Counted from the first letter of the stretch, positions 22,233 through 33,077 are shown. The stretch is DNA of 64,000 nucleotides from Burkholderiales bacterium (GCA_020854035.1 JADZGE010000058.1:43001-107000); one strand, 5' to 3'. Numbers and translations: made by a program. The notes: generated by a model from the letters alone, not told the origin.

Positions 22233-23216
22233 TCAATGACGCGCGTTCTTCAGGGCTTCCGGATTGACGACGTTCGTCGGCGCGCCCGCAAGGTACGCCG
22301 TGATCTGGTCGAAAGCGTAGGTGTAGTAGCTGTTCAGATTCGCCAGCGTGACGTATCCGAGATGCGGAGTGCATACCACGCTGTCAAGCGCCAGCAGCGG
22401 ATCGCGCGCATCGAGTACCGGCTCGTCGTCGAAAACGTCGACCGCGGCCATGCCGGGACGGCCCGCTTTCAGCGCCGCCGCCAGCGCCCCGCGCTCGATC
22501 AAGGCCGCGCGACTCGTGTTCACGAACAGCGAGGTGGGTTTCATTCGAGAGAGGTCCTTCCCGGTGACAATACCGGCCGATCCGGGATCGAGACGCACGG
22601 TGACGGCGAGAACGTCGGATTGCTCGAACAGCGCCTCGCGGCCGGCGGCGAAGGCGAGCCCGTCCGCGCGCGCGCGTTCCGCCGAACCTTCCCGGCCCCA
22701 CGCCAGCACGTGCATCCCGAATGCCTTGCCATAACCTGCCAGCATGGCACCGATGCGCCCGTAACCGAAGATGCCAAGCGTACCGCCGCGCAGGTCCCTG
22801 CCGGCGCTTGACTGCCAGCGGCCACCCTTCAGCGCCGCCATTTCCTGCGGAATGCGACGCATGGCGGCGATGATCAACCCCCACGTCAGCTCCGATGCGG
22901 CGTGGAAAGCCGATTCGGGCGGGGTCGTCGTGGCGACGATGATGCCACGCCGCGTGCAGGCCTCGACGTCGATGTGCGGGTAGACATTGCGCTGGCTGAT
23001 CATCTTCAGGCGCGGCAGGCGCTCGATCAGCGGCGCCCGGATGGCCGTGCGCTCGCGCAGCAACACCAGGATGTCGGTATCCCTCAACCGCTCGGCCAGC
23101 ACGCCCTGGTCCCTGACGTAGTCGTTCCAGACGGTTACGTCATGGCCGGCCAGGCTGGAGAAGCACGGCAGGCCACGTACCGCGTTGGCGTAGTCGTCGA
23201 GTATAGTGATGTTCAT
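22233..23216 (-). CDS. D-2-hydroxyacid dehydrogenase family protein
   Basis: GGTLGIFGYGRIGAMLAGYGKAFGMHVLAWGRE, LFVNTSRAALIERGALAAALKAGRPGMAAVDVFDDEP, TPHLGYVT. Confidence 0.92.
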   Translation of the reverse strand: MNITILDDYANAVRGLPCFSSLAGHDVTVWNDYVRDQGVLAERLRDTDILVLLRERTAIRAPLIERLPRLKMISQRNVYPHIDVEACTRRGIIVATTTPPESAFHAASELTWGLIIAAMRRIPQEMAALKGGRWQSSAGRDLRGGTLGIFGYGRIGAMLAGYGKAFGMHVLAWGREGSAERARADGLAFAAGREALFEQSDVLAVTVRLDPGSAGIVTGKDLSRMKPTSLFVNTSRAALIERGALAAALKAGRPGMAAVDVFDDEPVLDARDPLLALDSVVCTPHLGYVTLANLNSYYTYAFDQITAYLAGAPTNVVNPEALKNARH

Positions 23217-23283
23217 GGATCGAAACTCCCGTGGCCGGGGCCGAAACGCTTGAGCCGCACGAGCCCGGTTGAAAAGCCCGGAT

Positions 23284-24258
23284 CTATTCGGCCCTGGCAC
23301 CCGATGCCCGGACGGCATTGCCCCACTTGACGAGCTCCGATCTGAAGAATGCCGTGAACTCCCGGGGGCTGTCACCCACGATCTCCGCTCCACCATCGAT
23401 CATCCAGCGCCGCAGCTTCGAGTCGGTCAATCCGCGCACGATTTCCGCATGAAGCTTGCTGACGATCTCCGCCGGTGTTCCCGCCGGCACCACGACGCCG
23501 TACCAGGACGCGGTTTCGAAGCCCTTCACCCCTTGCTCGTCGAGCGATGCGAGCTCCGGCGCCGCGGCAACCCGCTTCAGGCTCGTCACGCCGAGCGCGC
23601 GCAGCCGGCCGCCCCTGACGTGCGGGAGAGTCGATACCAGCGCACCGAAACAGAGCTCGACGTTCCCGGCCGCGGTATCGATAAGCGCCGGGCCCGCTCC
23701 CTTGTACGGCACGTGGACAATCCTCACACCCGTCGCGGTCTTGAACAGCTCGCCCACGAGATGGTGCGTGCTCCCGGCCCCGGGGGAAGCGTAGCTCAAC
23801 TCGCCGGGTCGAGCCTTGGCAAGCGCCACCAATTCCCTGATGTCCCTGACCGGCAGCGAGGGATGCGCCACGACGATGCCAGGTACCTTGGCGATGTTCG
23901 TCACGAACGCGAAGTCGCGCATCGGATCGTACGAGAGCTTCTCGTAAAGAGTCGGATTGATGGCATTCGCCACGGTCGGCAGGAACAGCGTGTATCCATC
24001 CGGCGCGGAGCGTGCCAGCAGCTCGGAAGCGATGTTCGTCGCGGCACCCGGCCGGTGCTCGATCACCACTGGTTGGCCCCAGGCCTCGGTAAGCTTCGGC
24101 CCGACGGCGCGCGCGATCGGATCGGTGGCGCCACCGGGCGGATACCCGACGAGAAAGCGGATGCGCTTCGTGGGATAACCCTGGCCGTCGGCGTGTCCGG
24201 TTATCGTCAGCAGCAATGCCGTGAATACCAGGCCCGAGAGTCGTTTGGTTCGCTTCAC
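23284..24258 (-). CDS. Bug/TctC family periplasmic solute receptor
   Basis: YPTKRIRFLVGYPPGGATDPIARAVGPKL, SAPDGYTLFLPTVANAINPTLY, VHVPYKGAGPALID. Confidence 0.92.
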   Translation of the reverse strand: MKRTKRLSGLVFTALLLTITGHADGQGYPTKRIRFLVGYPPGGATDPIARAVGPKLTEAWGQPVVIEHRPGAATNIASELLARSAPDGYTLFLPTVANAINPTLYEKLSYDPMRDFAFVTNIAKVPGIVVAHPSLPVRDIRELVALAKARPGELSYASPGAGSTHHLVGELFKTATGVRIVHVPYKGAGPALIDTAAGNVELCFGALVSTLPHVRGGRLRALGVTSLKRVAAAPELASLDEQGVKGFETASWYGVVVPAGTPAEIVSKLHAEIVRGLTDSKLRRWMIDGGAEIVGDSPREFTAFFRSELVKWGNAVRASGARAE

Positions 24259-24467
24259 CGTGTGTTGCTCCTTTCGCGATCGCGGGGGATGCCGTCAGCG
24301 AGCGTCCCGCTGGCTTTTCGCCTTCCAGGAGATGGGCATGACCTCACGGCACTGGCAGGAGATAACAAGGTCGGATCACGAGTGCGCACGGGGCGTGGAA
24401 GCTCGGGGCCCCATGCCGCCGTTCCGCAAGGCGAATAACCGGGGGGAGACCCCTCGCTGATGCCCGC

Positions 24468-25244
24468 CTATTCGAGTAGTTCCTTGTTCTTCCGAAGAAC
24501 GCGGCGGGCGAAATAATGGAACGTCGCGCCGACGGCCTTGGGCTTGAGACGGTAGTCGTGCGCTTCCTTCGCCGCCTCCGGTTTGAGCTCCTTGATGGAC
24601 CCCACGGCACGCGCCAGCAATTGCATGCGGGCTGCGCGCTCGATGAAGACCGAAAGAACGGCTGCCTCTTCGATCGTAGCGCAGGCGCAGAGCTGCCCAT
24701 GATGGGCGAGGAGTATCGAGCGCTTGTTTCCCAGCGCGTCGTGAATGAGCTTTCCTTCCTCGTCGCCGATCGGCGGACCGGGCCATTCAGGCAGAAAGGC
24801 GCAGTCGTCGTAAAACATGGACGTGTCCATGTGCGCGGCCACGAGCCCCTCACCGAGCAACGACAGTGCCGAGATGTGGGGTGGGTGCGTGTGAATGATT
24901 GCATTCACTTGCGGGCGGTGGCGGTAGATCCACAGATGAAACCGGTTGGACGGATTCACCATGCCGTCGCCCTCGAGCAGATTGAGGTCGTTGTCGCAAA
25001 GGACGATGTTGCTCGCCTGCGCTTCGTCGAATCCCAGGCCAAAGCTCAACATCCAGTAGGTCCCGGGGGTTTCCCCGCGAGCCGTTATCTGGCCCGCGAG
25101 CGCCGACTCGTGCCCCTCGTCGGCCAGTATCCGGCACGACAGCGCCATTTTCTGCCGCAAAGTCCATTCCGGAGTGGGGAGATGCCTGTTCATCTCCTGA
25201 TCCGTGCGTTCGTGATAGGCCGCCTTGGGTCTCACTATCGCCAT
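24468..25244 (-). CDS. Class II aldolase/adducin family protein
   Basis: ILADEGHESALAGQITARG...LWIYRHRPQVNAIIHTHPPHISALSLLGEGLVAAHMD...SILLAHHGQLCACATIEEAA. Confidence 0.9.
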   Translation of the reverse strand: MAIVRPKAAYHERTDQEMNRHLPTPEWTLRQKMALSCRILADEGHESALAGQITARGETPGTYWMLSFGLGFDEAQASNIVLCDNDLNLLEGDGMVNPSNRFHLWIYRHRPQVNAIIHTHPPHISALSLLGEGLVAAHMDTSMFYDDCAFLPEWPGPPIGDEEGKLIHDALGNKRSILLAHHGQLCACATIEEAAVLSVFIERAARMQLLARAVGSIKELKPEAAKEAHDYRLKPKAVGATFHYFARRVLRKNKELLE

Positions 25245-25286
25245 CTTGCTCCTCCGTCTGGAAACAGGTGAATATCGGACTGCGTG

Positions 25287-26255
25287 TCAATCGACGCGTG
25301 CGCCGGCTTCCCTGGCCGTCCTGCTCCACTTGACGAGTTCCTTGCGGACGTAGTCACCCAGTTCCTCGGGGCTGCTGCCGACCACCTCGGTACCCAGACC
25401 TTGGAACGTTTCCCTGACATCACGCTGCTTCAGGATCCTGACGATTTCCGAGTGGAGTTTCGCGATTGCCGCCTTCGGCGTGCCGGTTGGGGCATAAAAG
25501 CCGTACCAGTTCTCCGCCACGATATCCGGGAAGCCGAGTTCCGCGATGGTAGGCAGTTCAGGCATGACTGTCGAGCGTTGCGCGCTCGTCACCGCGAGCC
25601 CCCTCACCCGGCCCGCCTTGATGTGCGGTGACAGCGCGAGCATGGTCTCGAAGGCAAGAGTCACCTGTCCGCCCGCCAGATTGGCGACGGTAGGCCCCCC
25701 GCCCTTGAACGGCACGTGCACCATGTCGATTCCCGCCTGGCGCTTGAAGAGCTCGCCGGTCAGGTGAAATACGCTCCCGTTGCCGGAGGACCCGAAGTTG
25801 ATTTCTCCGGGTCTCTTCCTGGCGTATGCGATCAGCTCCTTGACGGACCTGACCGGCAACGACGGATGCGATGCCAGCACGATGGTGGCCGACGCGGCGA
25901 GCGTGATGGGGACGAAGTCCTTCGCCGTATCGTAGGCGAGCCTGCTGTAGATGCTGGGATTGATCACGTGGCTCGTCGGCGCCATCAGTATCGTGTATCC
26001 ATCGGCGGCCGACTTCGCGACCAGCTCGGTGCCGATCGTTCCGCCGGCCCCGCCCCGGTTATCGACGATCACCTGCTGGCCGAGGATACCGGACAACTTT
26101 GCCGCGACGGTCCTCCCGATGATGTCGGTGCCGCCGCCGGGCGGATAGGGAACGACGAGCCGTACCGGCTTCGCCGGATAGGACTGCGAATGAGCGCCGG
26201 AAACGGCCGTGGCCAGCGCGCCAAGGACGACGCAAACCAGGGGAACGTGCTTCAT
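25287..26255 (-). CDS. Bug/TctC family periplasmic solute receptor
   Basis: YPAKPVRLVVPYPPGGGTDIIGRTVAAKL, DNRGGAGGTIGTELVAKSAADGYTILM, MVHVPFKGGGPTVA. Confidence 0.92.
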   Translation of the reverse strand: MKHVPLVCVVLGALATAVSGAHSQSYPAKPVRLVVPYPPGGGTDIIGRTVAAKLSGILGQQVIVDNRGGAGGTIGTELVAKSAADGYTILMAPTSHVINPSIYSRLAYDTAKDFVPITLAASATIVLASHPSLPVRSVKELIAYARKRPGEINFGSSGNGSVFHLTGELFKRQAGIDMVHVPFKGGGPTVANLAGGQVTLAFETMLALSPHIKAGRVRGLAVTSAQRSTVMPELPTIAELGFPDIVAENWYGFYAPTGTPKAAIAKLHSEIVRILKQRDVRETFQGLGTEVVGSSPEELGDYVRKELVKWSRTAREAGARVD

Positions 26256-26354
26256 GGTCTCCTCCCATGCCGGCCGTCACTCGCGGGTGATCCTGGCGAG
26301 CTTCGCCGAGTTTACTTCATGGCCTTCCGTGGTTTCTCACGCGCGCGGCTTCCT

Positions 26355-27557
26355 TCAGGCCGCTTTCGACCTGCGATCGCGAGCGGTCTCGCTGGCGGAG
26401 CCGAGATACGCCATCGCGGCGTCGACACCGCCCTTCTGGTGCGGGACGCCGGCAAGCTCCAGGCCCATCTCGATACCCGCGAGAGTGCCCATCAGCATGA
26501 GGTCGTTGAAGTCGCCAAGGTGCCCTATGCGGAAGGCCTTGTCCCGCAGCCTGGTGAGCCCCGACCCGAGCGACATGTTGAAGCGGTCGAGCACGACATC
26601 GCGGAAATGAATTTCACTGTGTCCTTCCGGCATCAGAACCGCGGTGAGCGAGCTCGAATACTCGGCGGGGTTCAGACACACGATTTCGAGATTCCACGCG
26701 CGAACGGCGCAGCGCGTCGCTTCGGCATGACGGCGGTGGCGCTGGAAGACGTTCTCGAGACCTTCTTCTTCAAGCAGCATCCTGAGGGCCTCGCGCAGCC
26801 CGTAGAGCAGATTCGTTGCCGGCGTATACGGAAAGAAACCGCTCTTGCTGCCGGCGAGCATGTCGTCCCATGACCAGTAGGAGCGTGGCAGTCGCGCGCT
26901 TTTCGAGGCCGCGAGCGCCTTCTCGCTCACCGCGTTGAACGACAACCCGGGCGGCAGCATGAGCCCCTTCTGCGACCCGGCGACCGTCACGTCGACACCC
27001 CACTCGTCGTGGCAGTAGTCGATCGATGCGAGCGAGGAAATCGTATCCACCATGAATAGCGCCGGATGCCGCGCGCGGTCGATCGCCTTGCGCACTTCGG
27101 CGACGCGGGTGGTCACACCGGTCGACGTCTCGTTGTGCACCACCATCACCGCCTTGATCTCGTGAGCCCCGTCCTCGACCAACCGTGCCGTCACCTCAAC
27201 CGGATCGACACCGTGGCGCCAGTCCCCGGGGACGAAGACGGGCTCCAGCCCGAGGCGTTTGGCCATGTTGAACCAGAGGGTCGCAAAATGCCCGGTCTCG
27301 ACCATGAGGACCCGGTCGCCCGGCGAAAGCGTGTTGACGAGCGCCGCCTCCCACGCGCCGGTACCCGAAGCCGGGAAGATGATCACATCCTGACTGGTCT
27401 TGAACACCCGCTTGAGCCCGGCGAGTACGGCCTGGCCGAGTCGCTGGAATTCGGGTCCGCGATGATCGATGGTGGGATTGTCCATGGCGCGCAGAATGCG
27501 CTCCGGAACGTTCGTCGGTCCCGGAATCTGCAGGAAGTGGCGCCCCGCGTGCCTCAT
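26355..27557 (-). CDS. Serine/alanine--glyoxylate aminotransferase-type class V aminotransferase
   Basis: HFLQIPGPTNVPERILRAMDNPTIDHRGPEFQRL...IIFPASGTGAWEAALVNTLSPGDRVLMVETG...VTVAGSQKGLMLPPGLSF. Confidence 0.92.
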   Translation of the reverse strand: MRHAGRHFLQIPGPTNVPERILRAMDNPTIDHRGPEFQRLGQAVLAGLKRVFKTSQDVIIFPASGTGAWEAALVNTLSPGDRVLMVETGHFATLWFNMAKRLGLEPVFVPGDWRHGVDPVEVTARLVEDGAHEIKAVMVVHNETSTGVTTRVAEVRKAIDRARHPALFMVDTISSLASIDYCHDEWGVDVTVAGSQKGLMLPPGLSFNAVSEKALAASKSARLPRSYWSWDDMLAGSKSGFFPYTPATNLLYGLREALRMLLEEEGLENVFQRHRRHAEATRCAVRAWNLEIVCLNPAEYSSSLTAVLMPEGHSEIHFRDVVLDRFNMSLGSGLTRLRDKAFRIGHLGDFNDLMLMGTLAGIEMGLELAGVPHQKGGVDAAMAYLGSASETARDRRSKAA

Positions 27558-27799
27558 GTGCCCTCCAATGCCCTCAAGACCATCCGGTTCCCGGTCGAGC
27601 CCGCTCCCGCGCACCGCCCTTCGTCACCGGGCGCAGGCGGTCGAAAACCAGCCCCAAAAGCGGCACCTCGACGATACCGCCTGCTTCGCCATCCCGTCCC
27701 GACGAGCCGGCCGGGCGAGCGGCAACCGTGACCGGCCCGTGCGCCCGCGGCAAGCGGGTCACACAGTCCCCTCTCGAGCGATTCGGGGCGACTCCACTC

Positions 27800-28720
27800 T
27801 CACGCGTACGCCTTTTCCTTGATCACGCCGCACTTGGCGAGAAGCCTCTCCAGCGTCTTGTAATCGTTCTCGGGCAACCGCTTCAGCGGCAGCCGCGGCG
27901 GACCAAGAGGCTTGTCCATGAGCTCGGCGGCCGCCTTTACCGAACGACAGAGGCTCTTCTCGGCGTAGAAATCGCAGAGGGGCAGGATGCGATTGAAACT
28001 CTTCCGGGCACTGTCGTAGTTCTTGCGGATCACGGCTTCCTGAAAAACCTCGACGCAAAGATTGGGAATGGTATTCGCGATACCCGTAGTCCAGCCCGTC
28101 GCACCTGTCGCGAACGCGGCGAGCCCCAGCGACTGGTGACCGATCGACACGCTCATCCTGCCATCCGTCAGCTGGAGTATGTCCTGTACGCGCCGGATGT
28201 CGCCGGAACTCTCCTTGACGGATACGAAGTGACTGAACTCCTTGTTCAGCCTGGCGATGAACTTCGGTTGCATGTCGACCTTCGTGGTACCGGGATTGTT
28301 GTAAACCATCACCGGAATGCTGACCGCACGCGCGATGGCGCGATAGTGATCGAACAACTCGTCTTCGGTCGGAAGCCAGTAGGACTGGGGATTGACGATG
28401 ATCGCGTCGGCCCCCGCACGCTCCGCGTGTTTGCTGAGCGCCACGGCGACCCGGGTCGAAATCGCCGCCGTCCCGATCACGACGGGAACCCGCTTTCCGG
28501 CGGCGTCGATGGTGGCCTCCGCCACCAGCTGCCGCTCGCTCTCGGACATCAGGGCGAACTCGCCGGTGCTCCCGAGCGCCGTGATTCCGTGTACTTTTCC
28601 GGCCGTGATGAGCTCATCGACATGCGCCCGGAGCCGCGCCGCGTCGACCTCCTCGCCGTCCGCGGTGAACGGCGTGGCCATGAAAGGGTAAACACCGGTA
28701 AAAAGTGACTGGGATGACAT
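27800..28720 (-). CDS. DapA (dihydrodipicolinate synthase/N-acetylneuraminate lyase) family protein
   Basis: GVYPFMATPFTADGEEVD, ITALGSTGEFALMSESER, PVMVYNNPGTTKVDM, FVSVKESSGDIRRVQDIL. Confidence 0.92.
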   Translation of the reverse strand: MSSQSLFTGVYPFMATPFTADGEEVDAARLRAHVDELITAGKVHGITALGSTGEFALMSESERQLVAEATIDAAGKRVPVVIGTAAISTRVAVALSKHAERAGADAIIVNPQSYWLPTEDELFDHYRAIARAVSIPVMVYNNPGTTKVDMQPKFIARLNKEFSHFVSVKESSGDIRRVQDILQLTDGRMSVSIGHQSLGLAAFATGATGWTTGIANTIPNLCVEVFQEAVIRKNYDSARKSFNRILPLCDFYAEKSLCRSVKAAAELMDKPLGPPRLPLKRLPENDYKTLERLLAKCGVIKEKAYA

Positions 28721-28785
28721 CGGGTGCTCCTCTGCTTTGGTTTGACAACGTCCCGCGTTCGGCGGTGCCGCGCGCCCGGGTGGGC

Positions 28786-28804
28786 TTGGTATACCATATA
28801 CCAA
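28786..28804. promoter_or_regulatory. Palindromic operator candidate for a GntR regulator
   Basis: TTGGTATA-CCA-TATACCAA, a perfect 8-nt inverted repeat between the DapA-family gene (-) and a GntR gene (+). Confidence 0.7.
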
Positions 28805-28972
28805 ATACCGGGAGTTGGCAACGCGACCGGGCGGCAGGGCCGCCCCGGGACATCGTGACGGGCGACACCTCGGCCGCGGGCCGCTGCCGCGCCGCCGGAC
28901 CGCGTTGCGCCACCGCCACGATGGTCTATGATCCAGCTTGAGAAAGCGAGTGCTTTCTCAAAGGGATGAGCA

Positions 28973-29674
28973 ATGATCGAAACGACGGCTAAACGGGGCC
29001 TTCGGCCGCAGGACCCTCGGGACTGGGCGCCGGTCGTTCGCCCCGCGCTCCAGGAAGAAGTCGTGGCGCGCATCCGGCAATTGATCGACGATGGTGTCCT
29101 GATGCCGGGGAGCCGCATCCCGGAACGACAGCTCTGCGCACAGCTCGGAATATCGCGTACCCCGTTAAGAGAGGCATTCCGCACCCTCGCGACCGCCGGG
29201 CTGATCGAGGTCCAGCCGCGCCGTGGGGCCACCGTCAAGCGCCTGCAGCCGGACGAGATCGACCACATGTTCGAGGCGCTCGAAGCACTCGAGGGCGTCG
29301 CCGGGGAACTCGCCTGCGAGCGCATATCGGACGAAGAACTCTCGGCAATCGAAGTACTGCACGGGAAGATGATGTCGTGCTACCACCGGCGCCGGCAGCG
29401 CCGTTTCTTCGAGATCAATCAGGAAATCCACGAACGAATCGTCAAGGCCGCGGCCAATCCGGTCTTGTCCCGCGTGTATGAAGGCTTGAGCGGCCAGATC
29501 CGGCGGATCCGCTACCTCGGGAAAAGCACCGACAGGCAGTGGGCCATCGCGGCCGAGGAACATGAAGCCATCATGCAGGCACTGAAGGCGAGGAACAGGC
29601 GGCGGTTGGGCGCAACCTTGCGTGCGCACTTGAAGAACAAGCGACAACGCGTCAAGTCCCTGCTCGGGACGTAG
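28973..29674 (+). CDS. GntR family transcriptional regulator (FadR/FCD-like)
   Basis: EEVVARIRQLIDDGVLMPGSRIPERQLCAQLGISRTPLREAFRTLATAGLIEVQPRRGATV. Confidence 0.93.
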   Translation: MIETTAKRGLRPQDPRDWAPVVRPALQEEVVARIRQLIDDGVLMPGSRIPERQLCAQLGISRTPLREAFRTLATAGLIEVQPRRGATVKRLQPDEIDHMFEALEALEGVAGELACERISDEELSAIEVLHGKMMSCYHRRRQRRFFEINQEIHERIVKAAANPVLSRVYEGLSGQIRRIRYLGKSTDRQWAIAAEEHEAIMQALKARNRRRLGATLRAHLKNKRQRVKSLLGT

Positions 29675-29748
29675 CGTCCCGACCCGAGGGTTTCCTTTTC
29701 GGCTCGCCGTGAAGCGAGGATGCGGGGGCGCCTCCTTCCGCCGGACAA

Positions 29749-30729
29749 TCATTGCGGCTGGATTCCCGCGGCGACGGCGATCTTGCGGTACTTCTCGATT
29801 TCCGCTCTCTGCAACTGGGCAAGCTGCTCGGCGCTGCTGCCGGCCGCCTCGGCGCCGGCCTCGATCATGCGTTGCCTGTATTCGGGCGACTTGATGATCC
29901 TTACCATCTCGGTGTTGAGCCTGTCGACAATGTCCCTGGGTGTTTTCGCCGGGACCCACGCCGCAAACCACACCACGATGTCGAATCCCGACAGACCTGA
30001 TTCATTCATGGTGGGCACCTCGGGAAGCGCGCTGACGCGCTGCAGGGACGTGAGCGCCAGCGCCCGGAGCTTGCCTGCCCTCACGTTGGGAATCGCCGAC
30101 AACAGCGCCACGAATCCGGCCGGCACCTCGCCCCCGACAAGGCCTATCAGCGCGGGCGCCCCGCCCTTGTATGCCACGTGCATCATGTCGAGCTTGAGCG
30201 TCGACTTCATGTACTCGCCGGCGAAATGATGCACCGTGCCGATGCCGATCGACGCATAGCTCAGCGCACCCGGTTTGGCGCGTGCAAGCGCCACCAGCTC
30301 TTTCACCGACTTCACGGGCAATGACGGGTGCGTCATGAAGACCAGCGGGGAGATCGAGGCCAGCGTTACCGGCTGGAAATCCTTTACCGGGTCGTAACTC
30401 ATGTTCTTGTACGCCACCAGGTTGGTCGACATCTCCATGGCGGCGCCCACGAGCACGGTGTAGCCGTCGGGCGCGCTCTTGGCGACGATATCCGCGCCGA
30501 TCATCCCGCTCGCCCCGCTCCGGTTCTCGACCACCATCGGCTTGCCCCAGCGTTCCGTGAGCTTCTGCGCGATCGGGCGTGCCGTGAGATCGGTGCCACC
30601 GCCCGCCGCGTAGGACACCACGAAGCGGACGGCTTTCGCCGGGTACTCTTGCGCCCCCGCGGGCACGATCACGAACGCCGCGAGGAGCGGGAGCGCTCCA
30701 CGCGACAACCCTTTGCAACGTTCTTTCAT
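29749..30729 (-). CDS. Bug/TctC family periplasmic solute receptor
   Basis: YPAKAVRFVVSYAAGGGTDLTARPIAQKL, VENRSGASGMIGADIVAKSAPDGYTVL, MHVAYKGGAPALI. Confidence 0.92.
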   Translation of the reverse strand: MKERCKGLSRGALPLLAAFVIVPAGAQEYPAKAVRFVVSYAAGGGTDLTARPIAQKLTERWGKPMVVENRSGASGMIGADIVAKSAPDGYTVLVGAAMEMSTNLVAYKNMSYDPVKDFQPVTLASISPLVFMTHPSLPVKSVKELVALARAKPGALSYASIGIGTVHHFAGEYMKSTLKLDMMHVAYKGGAPALIGLVGGEVPAGFVALLSAIPNVRAGKLRALALTSLQRVSALPEVPTMNESGLSGFDIVVWFAAWVPAKTPRDIVDRLNTEMVRIIKSPEYRQRMIEAGAEAAGSSAEQLAQLQRAEIEKYRKIAVAAGIQPQ

Positions 30730-30803
30730 GTTCTCCTCCGTCCCGTGATGTCGATATGCCGCACGGACTGTTCCCATTCCAGCGAGGCTCAACTTCAATC
30801 CGT

Positions 30804-31826
30804 TCATTCATCCGCCCGAAACCGGTCTTGCGCTTGCCCCATTCCGAAAAATGCGCATGCCGTTCGGTGGCGCAACCAGTCGCCGCTTTCCTCCGTGATG
30901 CGCGGCTGCTCTCTCCAGTCCGCCCGCGGGTCGGACAGTTCCATGTCGAAAGGAAAATCACTGCCGAGCATTACGCGGTCGGCGCCCACCGTCTCGATCA
31001 GAAAAGCAAGCGGCCCGGGGCCATGAATGATCGTATCGTAGTAGAACCGGCGCAAGTACTCGCTTGGTTTCCCCAGTGCCCGCCGGCACTCGGGGCGGAC
31101 CGCGAAGCCGCGGTCCAGCCGTCCCATGATGTACGGCAGGAAGCCCCCCGCCTGGCCCAGGCAGAGCTTCAGGTTCGGAAAGCGGTCAAGGACACCCGAA
31201 AAAACCAGACGCGCCGCCGCCAACGTGGTGTCCGCGGGAAATCCGACGAGATTCTGCAGGTGGAATTCCCGCATCCGGTCGCTCCCGACGACGTTGTGAG
31301 GATGAATGAGTACGGCAAGCCCCAGCGACTCGAGAGCCTCGAAAATCGGCCAGAACCGTTCGTCGTCCAGATCAACGCCGTTGACGTTCGAGCCTATCTC
31401 GACGCCGCAGAGCCCGCTCCGCTTGATGCTGTCGCATTCGCGAAGCGCGAGTTTCGCGTCATGCATCGGGACCGTGCCGAGCCCGGCGAAACGGCCCGCG
31501 CTGCCGTTGACGATCTCCGCGATCGCGTCATTCTCGGCCCGGATGATGCCGTAGCTCGCCTGCGGGTCGGCCCAGTAATAGAAAAGAAAGGGAGGCGGCG
31601 TCAGGACCTGGGTGGAAATGCCGTGACCGGCGAGATACCGGCGCCTGAAGTCGAGGTCGTAGAAACCCGGTCCGATCGGTCCCCACGGGCGCTCCGGAGT
31701 GATCACGAAAATCCGGCCGTCGTCCCGCACCTGCACCGGCGTGCCATAGCGAGCGCCGTCCCGTCGCAGGAGATCGAGGATGCTCGCCGGCAGAAAATGA
31801 CTGTGCGCGTCAATGCAGATGCTCAC
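30804..31826 (-). CDS. Amidohydrolase family protein (ACMSD-like)
   Basis: MSICIDAHSHFLPASIL...LKLCLGQAGGFLPYIMGRLDRG...FYYDTIIHGPGPLAFLIETVGADRVMLGSDFPFDM. Confidence 0.9.
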   Translation of the reverse strand: MSICIDAHSHFLPASILDLLRRDGARYGTPVQVRDDGRIFVITPERPWGPIGPGFYDLDFRRRYLAGHGISTQVLTPPPFLFYYWADPQASYGIIRAENDAIAEIVNGSAGRFAGLGTVPMHDAKLALRECDSIKRSGLCGVEIGSNVNGVDLDDERFWPIFEALESLGLAVLIHPHNVVGSDRMREFHLQNLVGFPADTTLAAARLVFSGVLDRFPNLKLCLGQAGGFLPYIMGRLDRGFAVRPECRRALGKPSEYLRRFYYDTIIHGPGPLAFLIETVGADRVMLGSDFPFDMELSDPRADWREQPRITEESGDWLRHRTACAFFGMGQAQDRFRADE

Positions 31827-31996
31827 GTAATACCTGCCTCCTTGCCGGGTCGCTGGCTCAACACGACCGCGATCCTGCGCGCGGGGGAAGACTCCTTCAT
31901 CGGCTACGCCGCGATGGACGCCCGGATGACGGCTTCAACCCATGCGCGAGCGGGCGGAACCCGGGCCGGATGAAGAGTCAGGAGGCCGCGCGTGCA

Positions 31997-32971
31997 TCAG
32001 TCTGCACGGGCTCCCGCGGCCCTGGCTACCTTGCCCCAACGTTCGATTTCGTTTTGAACGAACGCACCGAACTGCTGCGGCGGTTCGCCGCCCGGTGTCG
32101 CGCCTTGGCTGATCCAGACATCCTTCAGTGACTGACTGTCGAGCGCGCGCACGATCTCCCCGTGCATTCGGTCGATGATGGCCTGAGGCGTGCCCTTGCG
32201 CGCCCACACGGCATACCACGTGCCGATCACGAACTCCGGAAGGCCGGCTTCCGCCGTTGTCGGGATTTCGCCAAAGCCGGGCGCGCGCTGCTTCGAAGCG
32301 ACGGCAAGCGCCCTCACCTTGCCGCCGCGGATCGCTCCCGCCGAGGCGCCGAGCGCGTCGACCATCATGTGGATCTCCCCTCCAATGAGCGCTGCCATGG
32401 CGGGCCCGTTTCCCTTGTACGGTATGTGCAGTATGTCGGTCTTCGTCAATATCTTGAACATCTCGCCCGAGACATGGTGGGAAGTGCCATTGCCACCCGA
32501 GCCGAAGGAGTACCTGCCGGGTTGTGACTGTAACGTGGCGATCAGCTCCTTCAGACTGAAGACACGCAGGCGGTCGGGATTCACCTCGATCACCTGCGGC
32601 ATGTGCGCGATCGAGGTGACCGGGGAGAAATCGCGCTCGAGGTCGTAATCGAGCCTCGTGTACACGCTCGGCGCGATCGCGTGGTGCACCGCCCCCATGA
32701 AGAACGTGTAGCCGTCGGGCGCCGCGCGCGAGGCCACCGTCGCGCCGACGTTGCCGCCGGCGCCGGCGTTATTCTGGATGACGAACGATCTCCCGGTCTG
32801 CTTCAGCAATTGCGCGGCCAGCGGGCGCGCAAACGCGTCGGTACCACCGCCCGGGGGAAACGGAACGATCAGGATAACCGGCCTGCCGGGCCAGTCCGTC
32901 TGTGCGCAAGCGGGCAACGACAATCCGGCGGCTACATATGCAATGACGATCAGCACGGCAGCTCGTGGCAT
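31997..32971 (-). CDS. Bug/TctC family periplasmic solute receptor
   Basis: WPGRPVILIVPFPPGGGTDAFARPLAAQL, NNAGAGGNVGATVASRAAPDGYTFFM, LHIPYKGNGPAMA. Confidence 0.92.
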   Translation of the reverse strand: MPRAAVLIVIAYVAAGLSLPACAQTDWPGRPVILIVPFPPGGGTDAFARPLAAQLLKQTGRSFVIQNNAGAGGNVGATVASRAAPDGYTFFMGAVHHAIAPSVYTRLDYDLERDFSPVTSIAHMPQVIEVNPDRLRVFSLKELIATLQSQPGRYSFGSGGNGTSHHVSGEMFKILTKTDILHIPYKGNGPAMAALIGGEIHMMVDALGASAGAIRGGKVRALAVASKQRAPGFGEIPTTAEAGLPEFVIGTWYAVWARKGTPQAIIDRMHGEIVRALDSQSLKDVWISQGATPGGEPPQQFGAFVQNEIERWGKVARAAGARAD

Positions 32972-33077
32972 TGTCACTCTCCGCCTTCGTGTCGCGCCTT
33001 CACCGCGGGCCGGGACGCAATGCCCGGTATTCCATCCATTGCCTGACGCGGAGACCTCTCGCCGGCTGGGCGATCTC